A stretch of 64,000 bases of DNA, from NCBI GenBank assembly GCA_044229235.1, contig JBGATH010000009.1:1-64000 (forward strand). Reading direction: 5' to 3'. The notes under the pieces were generated by a model. The model searched no databases, was not told where the DNA came from, and worked only from the letters and a program-made list of their open reading frames with translations. Positions within the stretch are counted from its first letter, which is position 1; each line of letters opens with the position of its first letter. A program made the position numbers and the translations under genes. The stretch comes from UKL13-2 sp044229235 (GTDB lineage Bacteria; Pseudomonadota; Gammaproteobacteria; Burkholderiales; Usitatibacteraceae). Below, piece after piece: positions 39,217 to 47,135 of this stretch.

Positions 39217-40161
39217 ATGAAAAACGTCACGTTTCGCCAGTTGAAGACTTTCGAATCCGTCGCGCGGCTCCTTAACTACACCCGTGCCGCCGAGGAGCTG
39301 CACCTGACCCAGCCGGCCATTTCCATGCAGATCAAGCAGGTCGAGGAAACAGCCGGCATGCCGCTATTCGAGCAGATCGGCAAGAAGACCTTTCTCACCC
39401 AGGCTGGAGAGAAGGTCCAGCAGCTCGCGCTGGCCATGCTCAGCGAGGTGAAGGACTGCGAGGATTCGCTGGCGTCGCTGCGCGGCGCCACCGGCGGACA
39501 CCTGGACCTGACCGTTGTGAGCACGGCGAAGTATTTCGCGCCGCAGCTGCTGTCGACCTTTTCGAAGTCGCACGCCGGCGTCACGGTCACCTTGCTGGTC
39601 AACAATCGTGAACAGGTGATTCAGCAGTTGCTGGAAAACCGCGTCGATTTCGCCATCATGGGCCGGCCGCCGCGGGGGCTGGACGCGGTGGCGGCGCCAT
39701 TCGCCCGACATCCGCACGGCATTATCGCGCCGCCGGATCACCCGCTGGCCCAGCGCAAGCGTATCAATCTCAAGCGGCTGGTCGGCGAGAATTTCCTGAT
39801 CCGGGAATCCGGTTCCGGCACCCGCACGTCGATGGAACGGGTGTTTGCCGGGCACGGCGTGACCGTGGCGAGCACCATGGAAATGGCCAGCAACGAGACC
39901 ATCAAGCAGGGCGTGATGGCCGGACTCGGACTGAGTTACCTGTCGTTGCATACGGTGGGCCTGGAACTCGCGGCGGGCAAGCTGGTGAGGCTCGACGTGA
40001 TCGGCACGCCGGTCGTCCGCGAGTGGTTTGTCATCCAGCGCAGGGGCAAGGTCCTGTCGCCGCTGGCCGAGCGGTTTCGCGAGTTCCTGATCGAGAAGGG
40101 CGCACACCTGATCGAGCAGACCACCGGCATTCATACCCTGCCTGGCTCGCCGCGGGACTAG
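39217..40161 (+). CDS. cbbR: CbbR, LysR-type regulator of the Calvin operon
   Basis: 314 aa. The N-terminal winged HTH is FRQLKTFESVARLLNYTRAA and LHLTQPAISMQIKQVEE; the C-terminal effector domain contains ESGSGTRTSMERVF and MASNETIKQGVMAGLGLSYLS, which are typical of CbbR. It should activate cbbM and downstream genes in response to metabolites such as RuBP. It is transcribed divergently from cbbM across a palindromic site. Confidence 0.95.
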   Translation: MKNVTFRQLKTFESVARLLNYTRAAEELHLTQPAISMQIKQVEETAGMPLFEQIGKKTFLTQAGEKVQQLALAMLSEVKDCEDSLASLRGATGGHLDLTVVSTAKYFAPQLLSTFSKSHAGVTVTLLVNNREQVIQQLLENRVDFAIMGRPPRGLDAVAAPFARHPHGIIAPPDHPLAQRKRINLKRLVGENFLIRESGSGTRTSMERVFAGHGVTVASTMEMASNETIKQGVMAGLGLSYLSLHTVGLELAAGKLVRLDVIGTPVVREWFVIQRRGKVLSPLAERFREFLIEKGAHLIEQTTGIHTLPGSPRD

Positions 40162-40176
40162 CACGTCCGGCGATGG

Positions 40177-40197
40177 AGCGGCCCGGCACGGGCCGCT
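40177..40197 (+). terminator. GC-rich hairpin after cbbR
   Basis: AGCGGCCC and GGGCCGCT form a perfect eight-base-pair stem with a five-base loop, 16 bases after the cbbR stop. There is no U-tract, so it is only a possible terminator or barrier between cbbR and the convergent ArsR gene. Confidence 0.4.
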
Positions 40198-40309
40198 TGG
40201 CAATTGGCGATGTCTTGCAGGTCTTGGTGAAGCCGGCGGTGGCGCGAAAGGTGCGGAGGAGCGTTTCTTCGCTGATTTTCACCACAACTCCCTCAGCCTG
40301 GAAGTGATT

Positions 40310-40654
40310 TCAGCGGGCCGGGCGTCGGGCGCGCACGGGTGTGGCGGTGCAAAACTGGTCATGCAGAACCTGCATGATGACCAGCGCTTCCTTGCTGGCC
40401 ATGGAGTAATAGATGCGCTTGCCGTCGCGCCGCGTATTGACCAGGCCATCGTCGCGCAGCACGCCCAATTGCTGCGACAGGGTCGGTTGGTGGATATCCA
40501 GCGCCTCCTCCAACTCGCTGACACAGCGCTCGCCCTGAGCGATCTGGCAGAGCAGCAGCAGCCGGTCCGGATTGGAAAGCGTCTTCAGCATTCCGCAGGT
40601 GCGCGACGCGGAAGCGCGCATCGCGTCCAGGTCGATGTCGGTAGTGGAAATCAT
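40310..40654 (-). CDS. ArsR-family regulator, BigR/SqrR persulfide-sensor type
   Basis: 114 aa winged HTH: LKTLSNPDRLLLLCQIAQGE, then the recognition region LDIHQPTLSQQLGVLRDDG and TRRDGKRIYYSM. The Cys in LLLLCQI and the C-terminal one in HDQFC correspond to the pair that forms a tetrasulfide link in SqrR/BigR in response to persulfide. A third Cys (RTCGML) lies near the N-terminus, as in SqrR. It would repress the divergent RND operon through the AT-rich repeats between them and may also control the octaheme operon. The ATG at 40654 was preferred to an upstream start inside the operator region. Confidence 0.85.
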   Translation of the reverse strand: MISTTDIDLDAMRASASRTCGMLKTLSNPDRLLLLCQIAQGERCVSELEEALDIHQPTLSQQLGVLRDDGLVNTRRDGKRIYYSMASKEALVIMQVLHDQFCTATPVRARRPAR

Positions 40655-40680
40655 GGCAGGTCCCCGTAACAACAAAAGTT

Positions 40681-40727
40681 TCAAATAATATATTGAAATG
40701 TAGAGTCAGTGTCAATATAATATTAAC
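40681..40727. promoter_or_regulatory. Paired AT-rich palindromes, probable ArsR/BigR operators
   Basis: TCAAATAATATATTGA (40681-40696) and GTCAATATAATATTAAC (40711-40727) are imperfect palindromes in inverted relation to one another, centred 30 bases apart. They lie between the regulator gene and the RND operon in sharply AT-rich DNA, where the divergent promoters must be. BigR operators are AT-rich palindromes of similar size. Confidence 0.65.
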
Positions 40728-40769
40728 GAGTAAAGTAATGTTCACCAAATTTGTTCCACAAGGATCCCC

Positions 40770-41810
40770 ATGTCAAGCCTAAGTCCTCTTGCGCTGCTGA
40801 TGTTTTCACTGTTTGCCACCAATGCCTCGCCAGCCGCGCCAGGGGCGGTGCTGGCAACCACACCGGTGCGTACGACAGGTTCGGCTGCAGTCGCCAGCGC
40901 CGATGGCGTGGTGGAAGCGGTGCGCCAGACCGCACTGGCCGCACAGGTCGCCGGTGCCATCGTTGAATTGCCGGTGAAAGCAGGCGACCATGTCAAGGCC
41001 GGGCAGGTGTTGGCACGCATCGATGCCCGCGCCGCGGACCAGTCAGCTACGGCCAGTAAGGCGCAGGTGCAGGCGGCGCGCGCATCGCTTGACGTCGCGT
41101 CCAAGGATTTCAACCGGCAAAAACTGCTGTTCCAGAAAGGCTTCATCAGCCAGGCGGCGCTCGATCAGGCTGAAGCGATTTACAAGGCCGCGGAAGCTGG
41201 CGTCGCTGCGCAGATCGCGCAGGCCGACGCGGCCCGTACGCAGACCGACTTCTACACCCTGCGGGCACCCTACAACGGCATCGCCGCAGAGGTACCGGTG
41301 GTGCAGGGTGACATGGCCATGCCCGGCCGCGCCCTTGTCGCGGTCTATGACCCGGCGGCAATGCGGGTGACCGCGACCGTGCCACAGTCGGTGACATTGT
41401 CGGCGGCAGTATTGCAGGCGGCACGTATTGAACTTGCCGGCACCGTGCAGAAATCGATCGCACCAGCCAAAGTAACCCTGCTGCCGACCGCCGACCCGAA
41501 TACGCACACCCTGCAGCTTCGACTCGACCTGCCCGCCGGCATCCGCGGGGCCGTACCTGGAATGTTTGCGCGTGTCCTGTTGCCGGTGGAGGGCGCGGCC
41601 GATGCCGGCCGCCTGTTCGTTCCGGCGGGCGCAATCGTGCGCCGGGCCGAAATGACCGGCGTCTATGTGGTCGACGGCGCCGGCCAGCCGGCATTGCGGC
41701 AGGTGCGCCTGGGCCGTGTCGCCGGCGAGGAGGTGGAAGTGCTGGCCGGCCTTGTCGCGGGCGAGCGCATCGCTACCGAGCCGCAAGCCGCGGCCAGGGT
41801 GCGCAGATGA
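40770..41810 (+). CDS. RND efflux periplasmic adaptor (membrane fusion) protein
   Basis: 346 aa with a signal-like N-terminus (LALLMFSLFATNASPAA). The biotinyl-lipoyl-like halves ALAAQVAGAIVELPVKAGDHV and TLRAPYNGIAAEVPVVQGD flank a coiled-coil hairpin (residues about 90-150). The beta-barrel and membrane-proximal domains follow. It connects the inner-membrane RND pump to an outer-membrane channel; no TolC-like gene is in the window. The stop overlaps the start of the pump gene (ATGA). The ATG lies 43 bases after the probable ArsR operators. Confidence 0.9.
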   Translation: MSSLSPLALLMFSLFATNASPAAPGAVLATTPVRTTGSAAVASADGVVEAVRQTALAAQVAGAIVELPVKAGDHVKAGQVLARIDARAADQSATASKAQVQAARASLDVASKDFNRQKLLFQKGFISQAALDQAEAIYKAAEAGVAAQIAQADAARTQTDFYTLRAPYNGIAAEVPVVQGDMAMPGRALVAVYDPAAMRVTATVPQSVTLSAAVLQAARIELAGTVQKSIAPAKVTLLPTADPNTHTLQLRLDLPAGIRGAVPGMFARVLLPVEGAADAGRLFVPAGAIVRRAEMTGVYVVDGAGQPALRQVRLGRVAGEEVEVLAGLVAGERIATEPQAAARVRR

Positions 41811-44800
41811 CCATCGCGCACAAACTCGGGCTGTCCGGCCGCATCGCGGCCGTGTTCCAGCGCGCGCAGATCACCCCGCTGCTGGCGCTGACGGCGCTGT
41901 TGCTTGGCGCATTTTCGATACTGGTGACGCCGCGCGAGGAAGAACCGCAGATCAACGTCACCATGGCCAACGTGCTGATCCCGTTCCCCGGTGCTTCGGC
42001 GCGCGACGTGGAAACCATGGTGGCGACACCTGCAGAACAGGTGCTCTCGCAGGTGGCCGGCACCGAGCACGTGATGTCGGTATCGCGGCCGGGTATGGCC
42101 ATCATCACGGTGCAATTCAAGGTAGGCGTGCCGCGCATCGACGCGCTGGTGCGCCTGCACGACACTGTCCGCGGCAATGCCGACTGGCTGCCGCCGGGGC
42201 TGGGTGCCATGGACCCCCTGGTCAAGCCGAAGGGCATCGACGACGTGCCGATCGTCGGCCTGACCCTGTACAGCAAGACCGGCGGGGCCTACGACCTGGA
42301 GCGCGTGGCACACAGCATCGAGGCTGACCTGAAGCGTGTCGCCGGTACCCGCGAGGTGCGGACCATCGGCGGCCCCGGCCGGGCGGTGATGGTCGAGATC
42401 GATCCGGTGCGCCTCAACGGTAGCGGCGTGACCGTCGGCGACATCCGCAATGCGCTGCAATCGGCCAATGCCGGCATGCCGGTCGGCGAACTGCTGTCGG
42501 GCAACCGCGCAGTTTCCGTCGAAGCCGGCCCCTATTTCGAGAATGCGCAGGACCTGGCCGACATCGTGGTCGGCGTGCGCAATGCGCGTCCCGTTTACCT
42601 GAAGGAAGTGGCCGATCTGCGCGATGGTGCGCCGCCGGCCAGCCAGTACGTCTGGCACGGCACCGCCGGGCAAGACCATGGCGAATATCCCGCCGTCACC
42701 ATCGCCGTCACCAAGAAGCCGGGCGAGAACGCCATCGACGTGGCCGACGCCGTGATGCGCCGCGTCGAACTGCTCAAGAACACTGTGATCCCGGCCGACG
42801 TGCAGGTGGCCGAGACGCGCAACTATGGCGCCACCGCCAACGACAAGGCGAAGAAGCTCATCCAGAAATTGCTGTTCGCCACGGCATCGGTGGTGGCGCT
42901 GGTGTTCATCGCGCTGGGACGGCGCGAAGCGGCAATCGTCGGCACGGCCGTCATCCTCACTCTGGCAGCCACACTGTTCGCCTCCTGGGCTTGGGGCTTC
43001 ACGCTCAATCGCGTGTCCCTGTTCGCGCTGATCTTTTCCATCGGCATTCTGGTCGACGACGCGATCGTGGTGGTGGAAAACATCCACCGGCACCAGCAAT
43101 TGCACCCGGAAATGACCTTGTTGCAGCTGATTCCCGGCGCGGTCGACGAGGTCGGCGGCCCCACCATCCTCGCCACTTTTACCGTGATTGCGGCGCTGCT
43201 GCCCATGGCCTTCGTCTCCGGCCTGATGGGCCCGTACATGAGCCCGATCCCGATCAATGCCAGCATGGGCATGCTGCTGTCGCTGGCGATCGCCTTCATG
43301 GTGACGCCGTGGCTGGCGCGGCTGTGGATGAATGCGTCGCATGGGGCACACGGGACGCAAGGCCCGGCCAAGTTCGAACTGGGCAAGAAGCTGGCGCCGG
43401 TGTTCCAGCGCGTGTTCGCGCCGCTGCTGGACGATTCGCGCGGGCCGCGGGCCCGCAAGCTTCTCGGTCTGGGCGTACTGGCGTTGATCGGCATCTCGCT
43501 GCTGCTGCCGGTGGCCGGGTTGGTGCGGCTGAAGATGCTGCCGTTCGACAACAAATCCGAATTCCAGGTGGTGGTGGACATGCCGGCTGGCACCCCGCTG
43601 GAACAGACCGCCGCGGTGCTGCATGCGCTGGGCGCACAGCTTGCCACGGTGCCCGAGGTCGTGAACTACCAGGCTTACGCGGGCACTGCCGCGCCGATCA
43701 ACTTCAACGGCCTGGTGCGCCAGTATTACCTGCGCGCCGGTGGGGAAGTTGGCGAGCTGCAGGTGAACCTGGTCGACAAGCACGACCGCAGCGAGCAGAG
43801 CCACGCCATCGCCACCCGCTTGCGCCCGGCACTGCAGGAAATCGGCAAACGGTTCGGCGCCAATGTAAAGGTGGTGGAAGTGCCGCCGGGTCCGCCGGTG
43901 CTGGCGCCGCTGGTGGCCGAAGTCTACGGGCCGGAGACGGCGGGGCGCCGCGACGTGGCGAAGAAAGTGCGCGCCGTATTCGAGAAGACCGAAGGCGTGG
44001 TGGACGTTGACGACAGCAGCATCGTCGCCGCGCCGCGCACGCTGCTGCTGGTTGATCGGCGCAAGGCCGCGCTGCTGGGCGTGAGCCAGCGTGACATCGT
44101 CGCGACGCTGCGCGCCGGATTGGCCGGCGAGGCGGCAAGTTACCTGCACGACGGCAGCAAGTACCCGGTGGCGGCAACCATCCAGCTGCCGCCCGAAATG
44201 CACGGCGACCTGGCAGCTTTGCTGCACCTGTCGGTGCGCACCGCCGCAGGAAGGCTGGTGCCGATCCGCGAGCTGGTAACCGTCAGTGACAGCGTGCGCG
44301 AGCAACCCTCGTATCACAAGGATCTGCATCCGGTGAACTACGTGGTCGGAGACATGGCCGGCAAGGTCGACAGCCCGCTGTACGGCATGTTTTCGATGCG
44401 CAGCGAGATGAAAAAAATCGCGACGCCCGGCGGCGGCACGCTGGGCGAATACTTCATCCAGCCGCCGGAAGAGGCATACCGCGAGTACGCCATCAAGTGG
44501 GACGGCGAATGGCAGATCACCTATGAAACCTTCCGCGACATGGGCGCCGCCTATGCCGTCGGCCTGATCCTGATCTACCTGCTGGTGGTGGCGCAGTTCG
44601 GCTCCTACCTCACGCCGCTGATCATCATGGCGCCGATTCCGCTGACCATTGTCGGTGTGATGCCCGGCCATGCGCTGCTGGGCGCGCCGTACACCGCCAC
44701 CAGCATGATCGGCATGATCGCGCTGGCCGGCATCATCGTACGCAATTCGATCTTGCTGGTGGACTTCATCAATCTGCAGGTCGACGGTGGCATGGCGTTC

Positions 44801-45070
44801 AAGGATGCCATCGTGCAATCGGCCATTACCCGCGCACAGCCGATCATGCTGACCGGCCTCGCGGCCATGCTGGGCGCGTTCTTCATCCTCGACGATCCGA
44901 TCTTCAACGGACTGGCGATCTCGCTGATCTTCGGCATCTTCGTCTCCACCATCCTGACGCTGGTGGTGATACCGCTGCTGTACTTCATCGCCTATCGCGG
45001 CCGCGTCGCCGACGTGCCCGCGCCCGCCGCACCCCCTTCAGTCAACCAACCCAATGGAGAATCATCATGA
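41807..45070 (+). CDS. RND-family efflux permease
   Basis: 1087 aa, the AcrB-like size. After the first span come two large periplasmic loops with pseudo-repeats. The membrane proton-relay motif is GILVDDAIVVVENIHRH, and the late part has MIGMIALAGIIVRNSILLVDF and FGIFVSTILTLVVIPLLYF. It starts PREEEPQINVTMANVLIPFPG, a form often seen in pumps annotated as HAE1-like with unknown substrate. Regulation by a persulfide-sensing ArsR and linkage to thioredoxin suggest export of sulfur-related or redox-stress compounds, which is inference. It overlaps the adaptor gene and is followed four bases upstream of its stop by the DUF2892 gene. Confidence 0.93.
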   Translation: MTIAHKLGLSGRIAAVFQRAQITPLLALTALLLGAFSILVTPREEEPQINVTMANVLIPFPGASARDVETMVATPAEQVLSQVAGTEHVMSVSRPGMAIITVQFKVGVPRIDALVRLHDTVRGNADWLPPGLGAMDPLVKPKGIDDVPIVGLTLYSKTGGAYDLERVAHSIEADLKRVAGTREVRTIGGPGRAVMVEIDPVRLNGSGVTVGDIRNALQSANAGMPVGELLSGNRAVSVEAGPYFENAQDLADIVVGVRNARPVYLKEVADLRDGAPPASQYVWHGTAGQDHGEYPAVTIAVTKKPGENAIDVADAVMRRVELLKNTVIPADVQVAETRNYGATANDKAKKLIQKLLFATASVVALVFIALGRREAAIVGTAVILTLAATLFASWAWGFTLNRVSLFALIFSIGILVDDAIVVVENIHRHQQLHPEMTLLQLIPGAVDEVGGPTILATFTVIAALLPMAFVSGLMGPYMSPIPINASMGMLLSLAIAFMVTPWLARLWMNASHGAHGTQGPAKFELGKKLAPVFQRVFAPLLDDSRGPRARKLLGLGVLALIGISLLLPVAGLVRLKMLPFDNKSEFQVVVDMPAGTPLEQTAAVLHALGAQLATVPEVVNYQAYAGTAAPINFNGLVRQYYLRAGGEVGELQVNLVDKHDRSEQSHAIATRLRPALQEIGKRFGANVKVVEVPPGPPVLAPLVAEVYGPETAGRRDVAKKVRAVFEKTEGVVDVDDSSIVAAPRTLLLVDRRKAALLGVSQRDIVATLRAGLAGEAASYLHDGSKYPVAATIQLPPEMHGDLAALLHLSVRTAAGRLVPIRELVTVSDSVREQPSYHKDLHPVNYVVGDMAGKVDSPLYGMFSMRSEMKKIATPGGGTLGEYFIQPPEEAYREYAIKWDGEWQITYETFRDMGAAYAVGLILIYLLVVAQFGSYLTPLIIMAPIPLTIVGVMPGHALLGAPYTATSMIGMIALAGIIVRNSILLVDFINLQVDGGMAFKDAIVQSAITRAQPIMLTGLAAMLGAFFILDDPIFNGLAISLIFGIFVSTILTLVVIPLLYFIAYRGRVADVPAPAAPPSVNQPNGESS

Positions 45071-45276
45071 CCTCATGGCGCATTGTTCGTATCGTTGCCG
45101 GCCTCTTCATCCTGCTGTCGCTTGCGCTGGGAATCCCCGGCAGCCCGATTTTCGTCAGCCACTGGTGGCTGGCGTTCACCGCCTTCGTCGGCGCCAACCT
45201 GCTGCAAAGCGGGCTCACCAAGTGGTGCCTGATGGAAAGCCTGTTGCGCAAGGCCGGCATCGAGCCTGGCTGCTAG
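45067..45276 (+). CDS. DUF2892 small membrane protein
   Basis: 69 aa with two membrane spans (IVRIVAGLFILLSLALGI and WWLAFTAFVGANLLQSGLTKW), then CLMESLLRKAGIEPGC. DUF2892 is the membrane part of YgaP-type rhodaneses and occurs alone in BigR-controlled sulfide operons. The two cysteines near the C-terminus are typical. It overlaps the RND gene by four bases (ATGA), so it is co-translated. Confidence 0.88.
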   Translation: MTSWRIVRIVAGLFILLSLALGIPGSPIFVSHWWLAFTAFVGANLLQSGLTKWCLMESLLRKAGIEPGC

Positions 45277-45285
45277 GAGAAGCGC

Positions 45286-45723
45286 GTGCACATCGCCTGT
45301 CACCGCTGCGGCGCAACCAACCGCGTCCCGGAGGATCGCCTCGGCGAGAATCCGGTTTGCGGTCAATGCAAAGCGGACTTGATGCCTGCCGAGCCGGTAG
45401 CGCTGGATGATGCCTCGCTGCCTGCTTATCTCGAACGCACGCAGCTGCCGATCATTGTCGATTTCTGGGCGACCTGGTGCGGCCCTTGCAAAACGATGGC
45501 GCCGCAGTTCGCAGCGGCGGCAGCGCAATTGCCGCGTGTGCGCTTTGTCAAAGTGGACAGCGATGCAGCGCCGCGGGCGAGCCAGCATTACGGTATTCGC
45601 AGCATTCCGACACTCATCCTGTTCGTCAATGGCAGGGAAGTGGATCGGCTATCCGGGGTGCTGTCCGCGCGCGACCTGGTTGGCTGGATCAACCGCAATT
45701 TGCAGCATGTGAATGCCGCTTGA
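45286..45723 (+). CDS. trxC: Thioredoxin 2 (TrxC)
   Basis: 145 aa from a GTG start with TAGGAG. The N-terminal zinc-ribbon has CHRCGATNRVP and NPVCGQCKADL; the thioredoxin domain has FWATWCGPCKTMAPQF and the cis-Pro SIPTLILF. It reduces disulfides and can reduce protein persulfides. It is the last gene of the RND operon, 9 bases after the DUF2892 gene, and converges on the persulfide dioxygenase gene. Confidence 0.95.
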   Translation: MHIACHRCGATNRVPEDRLGENPVCGQCKADLMPAEPVALDDASLPAYLERTQLPIIVDFWATWCGPCKTMAPQFAAAAAQLPRVRFVKVDSDAAPRASQHYGIRSIPTLILFVNGREVDRLSGVLSARDLVGWINRNLQHVNAA

Positions 45724-45750
45724 GCAGATCACCGCTTGCGCGGCTGCCGG

Positions 45751-46755
45751 TCAGCTGCGATGCACGCTGCCGGCTGAGGCCAGCGCCAGCATGCCGCCGG
45801 TTACGCTGCAGGCATTGGCAACACCGGCCTTGAGCAACGCATCGGCAGCGACCAGCGACTGCTGGCCGCTGCGACAGATCAGAAACAGCGTGCGATGGTT
45901 GCGCGCCAGCGCGGCCAATCTGTCGAGGTCGCTGCTGCCGACATTTTGTGAGTGCGGCAGGGCGTCCCTGGCGAAATCGGCGACGCTGCGCAAGTCGGCC
46001 AGCGCATCCCGGGCGGGATCGAATGCCGCGGCCAGGTCGCGCGCCATCAGCATGGCGGGCACCGCTTCCCCGGACTGAAGTGCCCCCGCGTGGCGGTTGG
46101 CGGGTACCGCCTGGTCGATGAGCTTGGGCGGCGCCAGTTTCAGCGCGGCCATCAGTTCGCGAAAATCCGCCATGCTCTTTCCGGCCACGCGCGGGTTGTG
46201 GCGTTTTTCATGGCCGATGGTGGAACTGCCGCGAAAGCGATAGTCGTGACCCGGCCAGACGATGGTTGATTCCGGCAGCGCAAACAGTTTGCGGGTGATG
46301 CTGTCGTAGAGCGCGTCGCTGTCACCATCCTGGAAATCGGTGCGGCCGCAGCCTTCGATCAGCAGCGCGTCGCCGGTGAATACATTGCCGCCCCACACAT
46401 ACGAAACGCTGCCTGGCGTGTGTCCGGGCGTGGCGATGACCTGCAGGGCCGAATTGCCCAGCAACAGGACGTCGCCATCATTGAGCGCACGATCATGGCC
46501 CACCGAGTTGCACGAGGCACCGACGGCAGTGGTTGCGCCACTGGCTGCCTTGAGCGCGTTCGCGGCGGTTTCGTGGTCGGCATGCACGTGCGTGTCGAGA
46601 ACCCAACGCAGGGTAAGGCCGTGCCTGGACATTTCGGCCAGGTCGCGGTCCATCTGGGCGAGCACCGGGTCGATGATGGCCGCCGCACGTGTCGCGTCGT
46701 CGCACACCAGATACGTATAGGTTGACGACGCGGGATCGAAAAGCTGGCAAATCAC
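45751..46755 (-). CDS. Persulfide dioxygenase (ETHE1-like) fused to a rhodanese
   Basis: 334 aa from a GTG start with AGGAG eight bases upstream. Residues 1-235 are a metallo-beta-lactamase fold with the ETHE1 iron ligands: H56 and H112 and D129 (THVHADHET, PGHTPGS, FTGDALLIEGCGRTDFQ), and H170 in WPGHDY. Residues 240-334 are a rhodanese domain with the loop FLICRSGQQS (C294). Such fusions oxidise glutathione persulfide to sulfite and can make the persulfide from thiosulfate. It is convergent with trxC. The upstream 380 bases hold its promoter and a dispersed palindrome. Confidence 0.92.
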   Translation of the reverse strand: MICQLFDPASSTYTYLVCDDATRAAAIIDPVLAQMDRDLAEMSRHGLTLRWVLDTHVHADHETAANALKAASGATTAVGASCNSVGHDRALNDGDVLLLGNSALQVIATPGHTPGSVSYVWGGNVFTGDALLIEGCGRTDFQDGDSDALYDSITRKLFALPESTIVWPGHDYRFRGSSTIGHEKRHNPRVAGKSMADFRELMAALKLAPPKLIDQAVPANRHAGALQSGEAVPAMLMARDLAAAFDPARDALADLRSVADFARDALPHSQNVGSSDLDRLAALARNHRTLFLICRSGQQSLVAADALLKAGVANACSVTGGMLALASAGSVHRS

Positions 46756-47135
46756 GGGCGGCTCCTGACAGATGGGTGGCATGGGCCGGGTTGCCCGGCT
46801 TGGCGATTTTCGTACTTTGCAGCAAATTTGCGCGGGCGGGAACCGGCATTGAGGCAACTGGACATTTCTGGAAACTGTCACGGGCGGCCAAAATTCACGC
46901 TGAGGAGCGGACGCGCTCGGCAGTTCGCAGAACACCTCAGGCGAGAAGTTTGGTCGCGCAGCAGGTTGGCAGAAGCTCCCGGCATGATAAACCCCAGCAT
47001 TGGCGCGGCTCCTGGCACGAAAACGGCTGGAGCGCCGCGCCAGTGCTTGAGTTTCAGCAGGCGATGCGGGCACGCGTAGAATCGCGGTTGCCGCGCGAGC
47101 CACTTCGGTTCGTCCAGTTTTGAAAGCACGCCGTC
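46756..47135. other. Divergent intergenic region without a gene
   Basis: This 380-base gap lies between the persulfide dioxygenase (minus) and the S9 peptidase (plus). It contains one full palindromic element (46988-47055) and the two promoters, which I could not pin down. Open frames here have no ribosome sites or family features. Confidence 0.5.
46988..47055 (+). repeat. Dispersed palindromic element, full copy B
   Basis: Read on the minus strand, it begins GAAACTCAAGCACTGG then CGCGGCGCT, has a 21-base centre, and ends GCCGCGCCAATGCTGG. It has the same arms and spacing as copy A at 34104-34170, in the opposite orientation. Confidence 0.7.

Noticed and set aside
41663..44818. Minus-strand open frame of about 1050 codons opposite the RND permease
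   Set aside because: It is rich in His, Gln, Arg and Asp, has no domain or signal pattern, and lies exactly antisense to a well-supported RND gene. Long antisense frames are common in GC-rich DNA.
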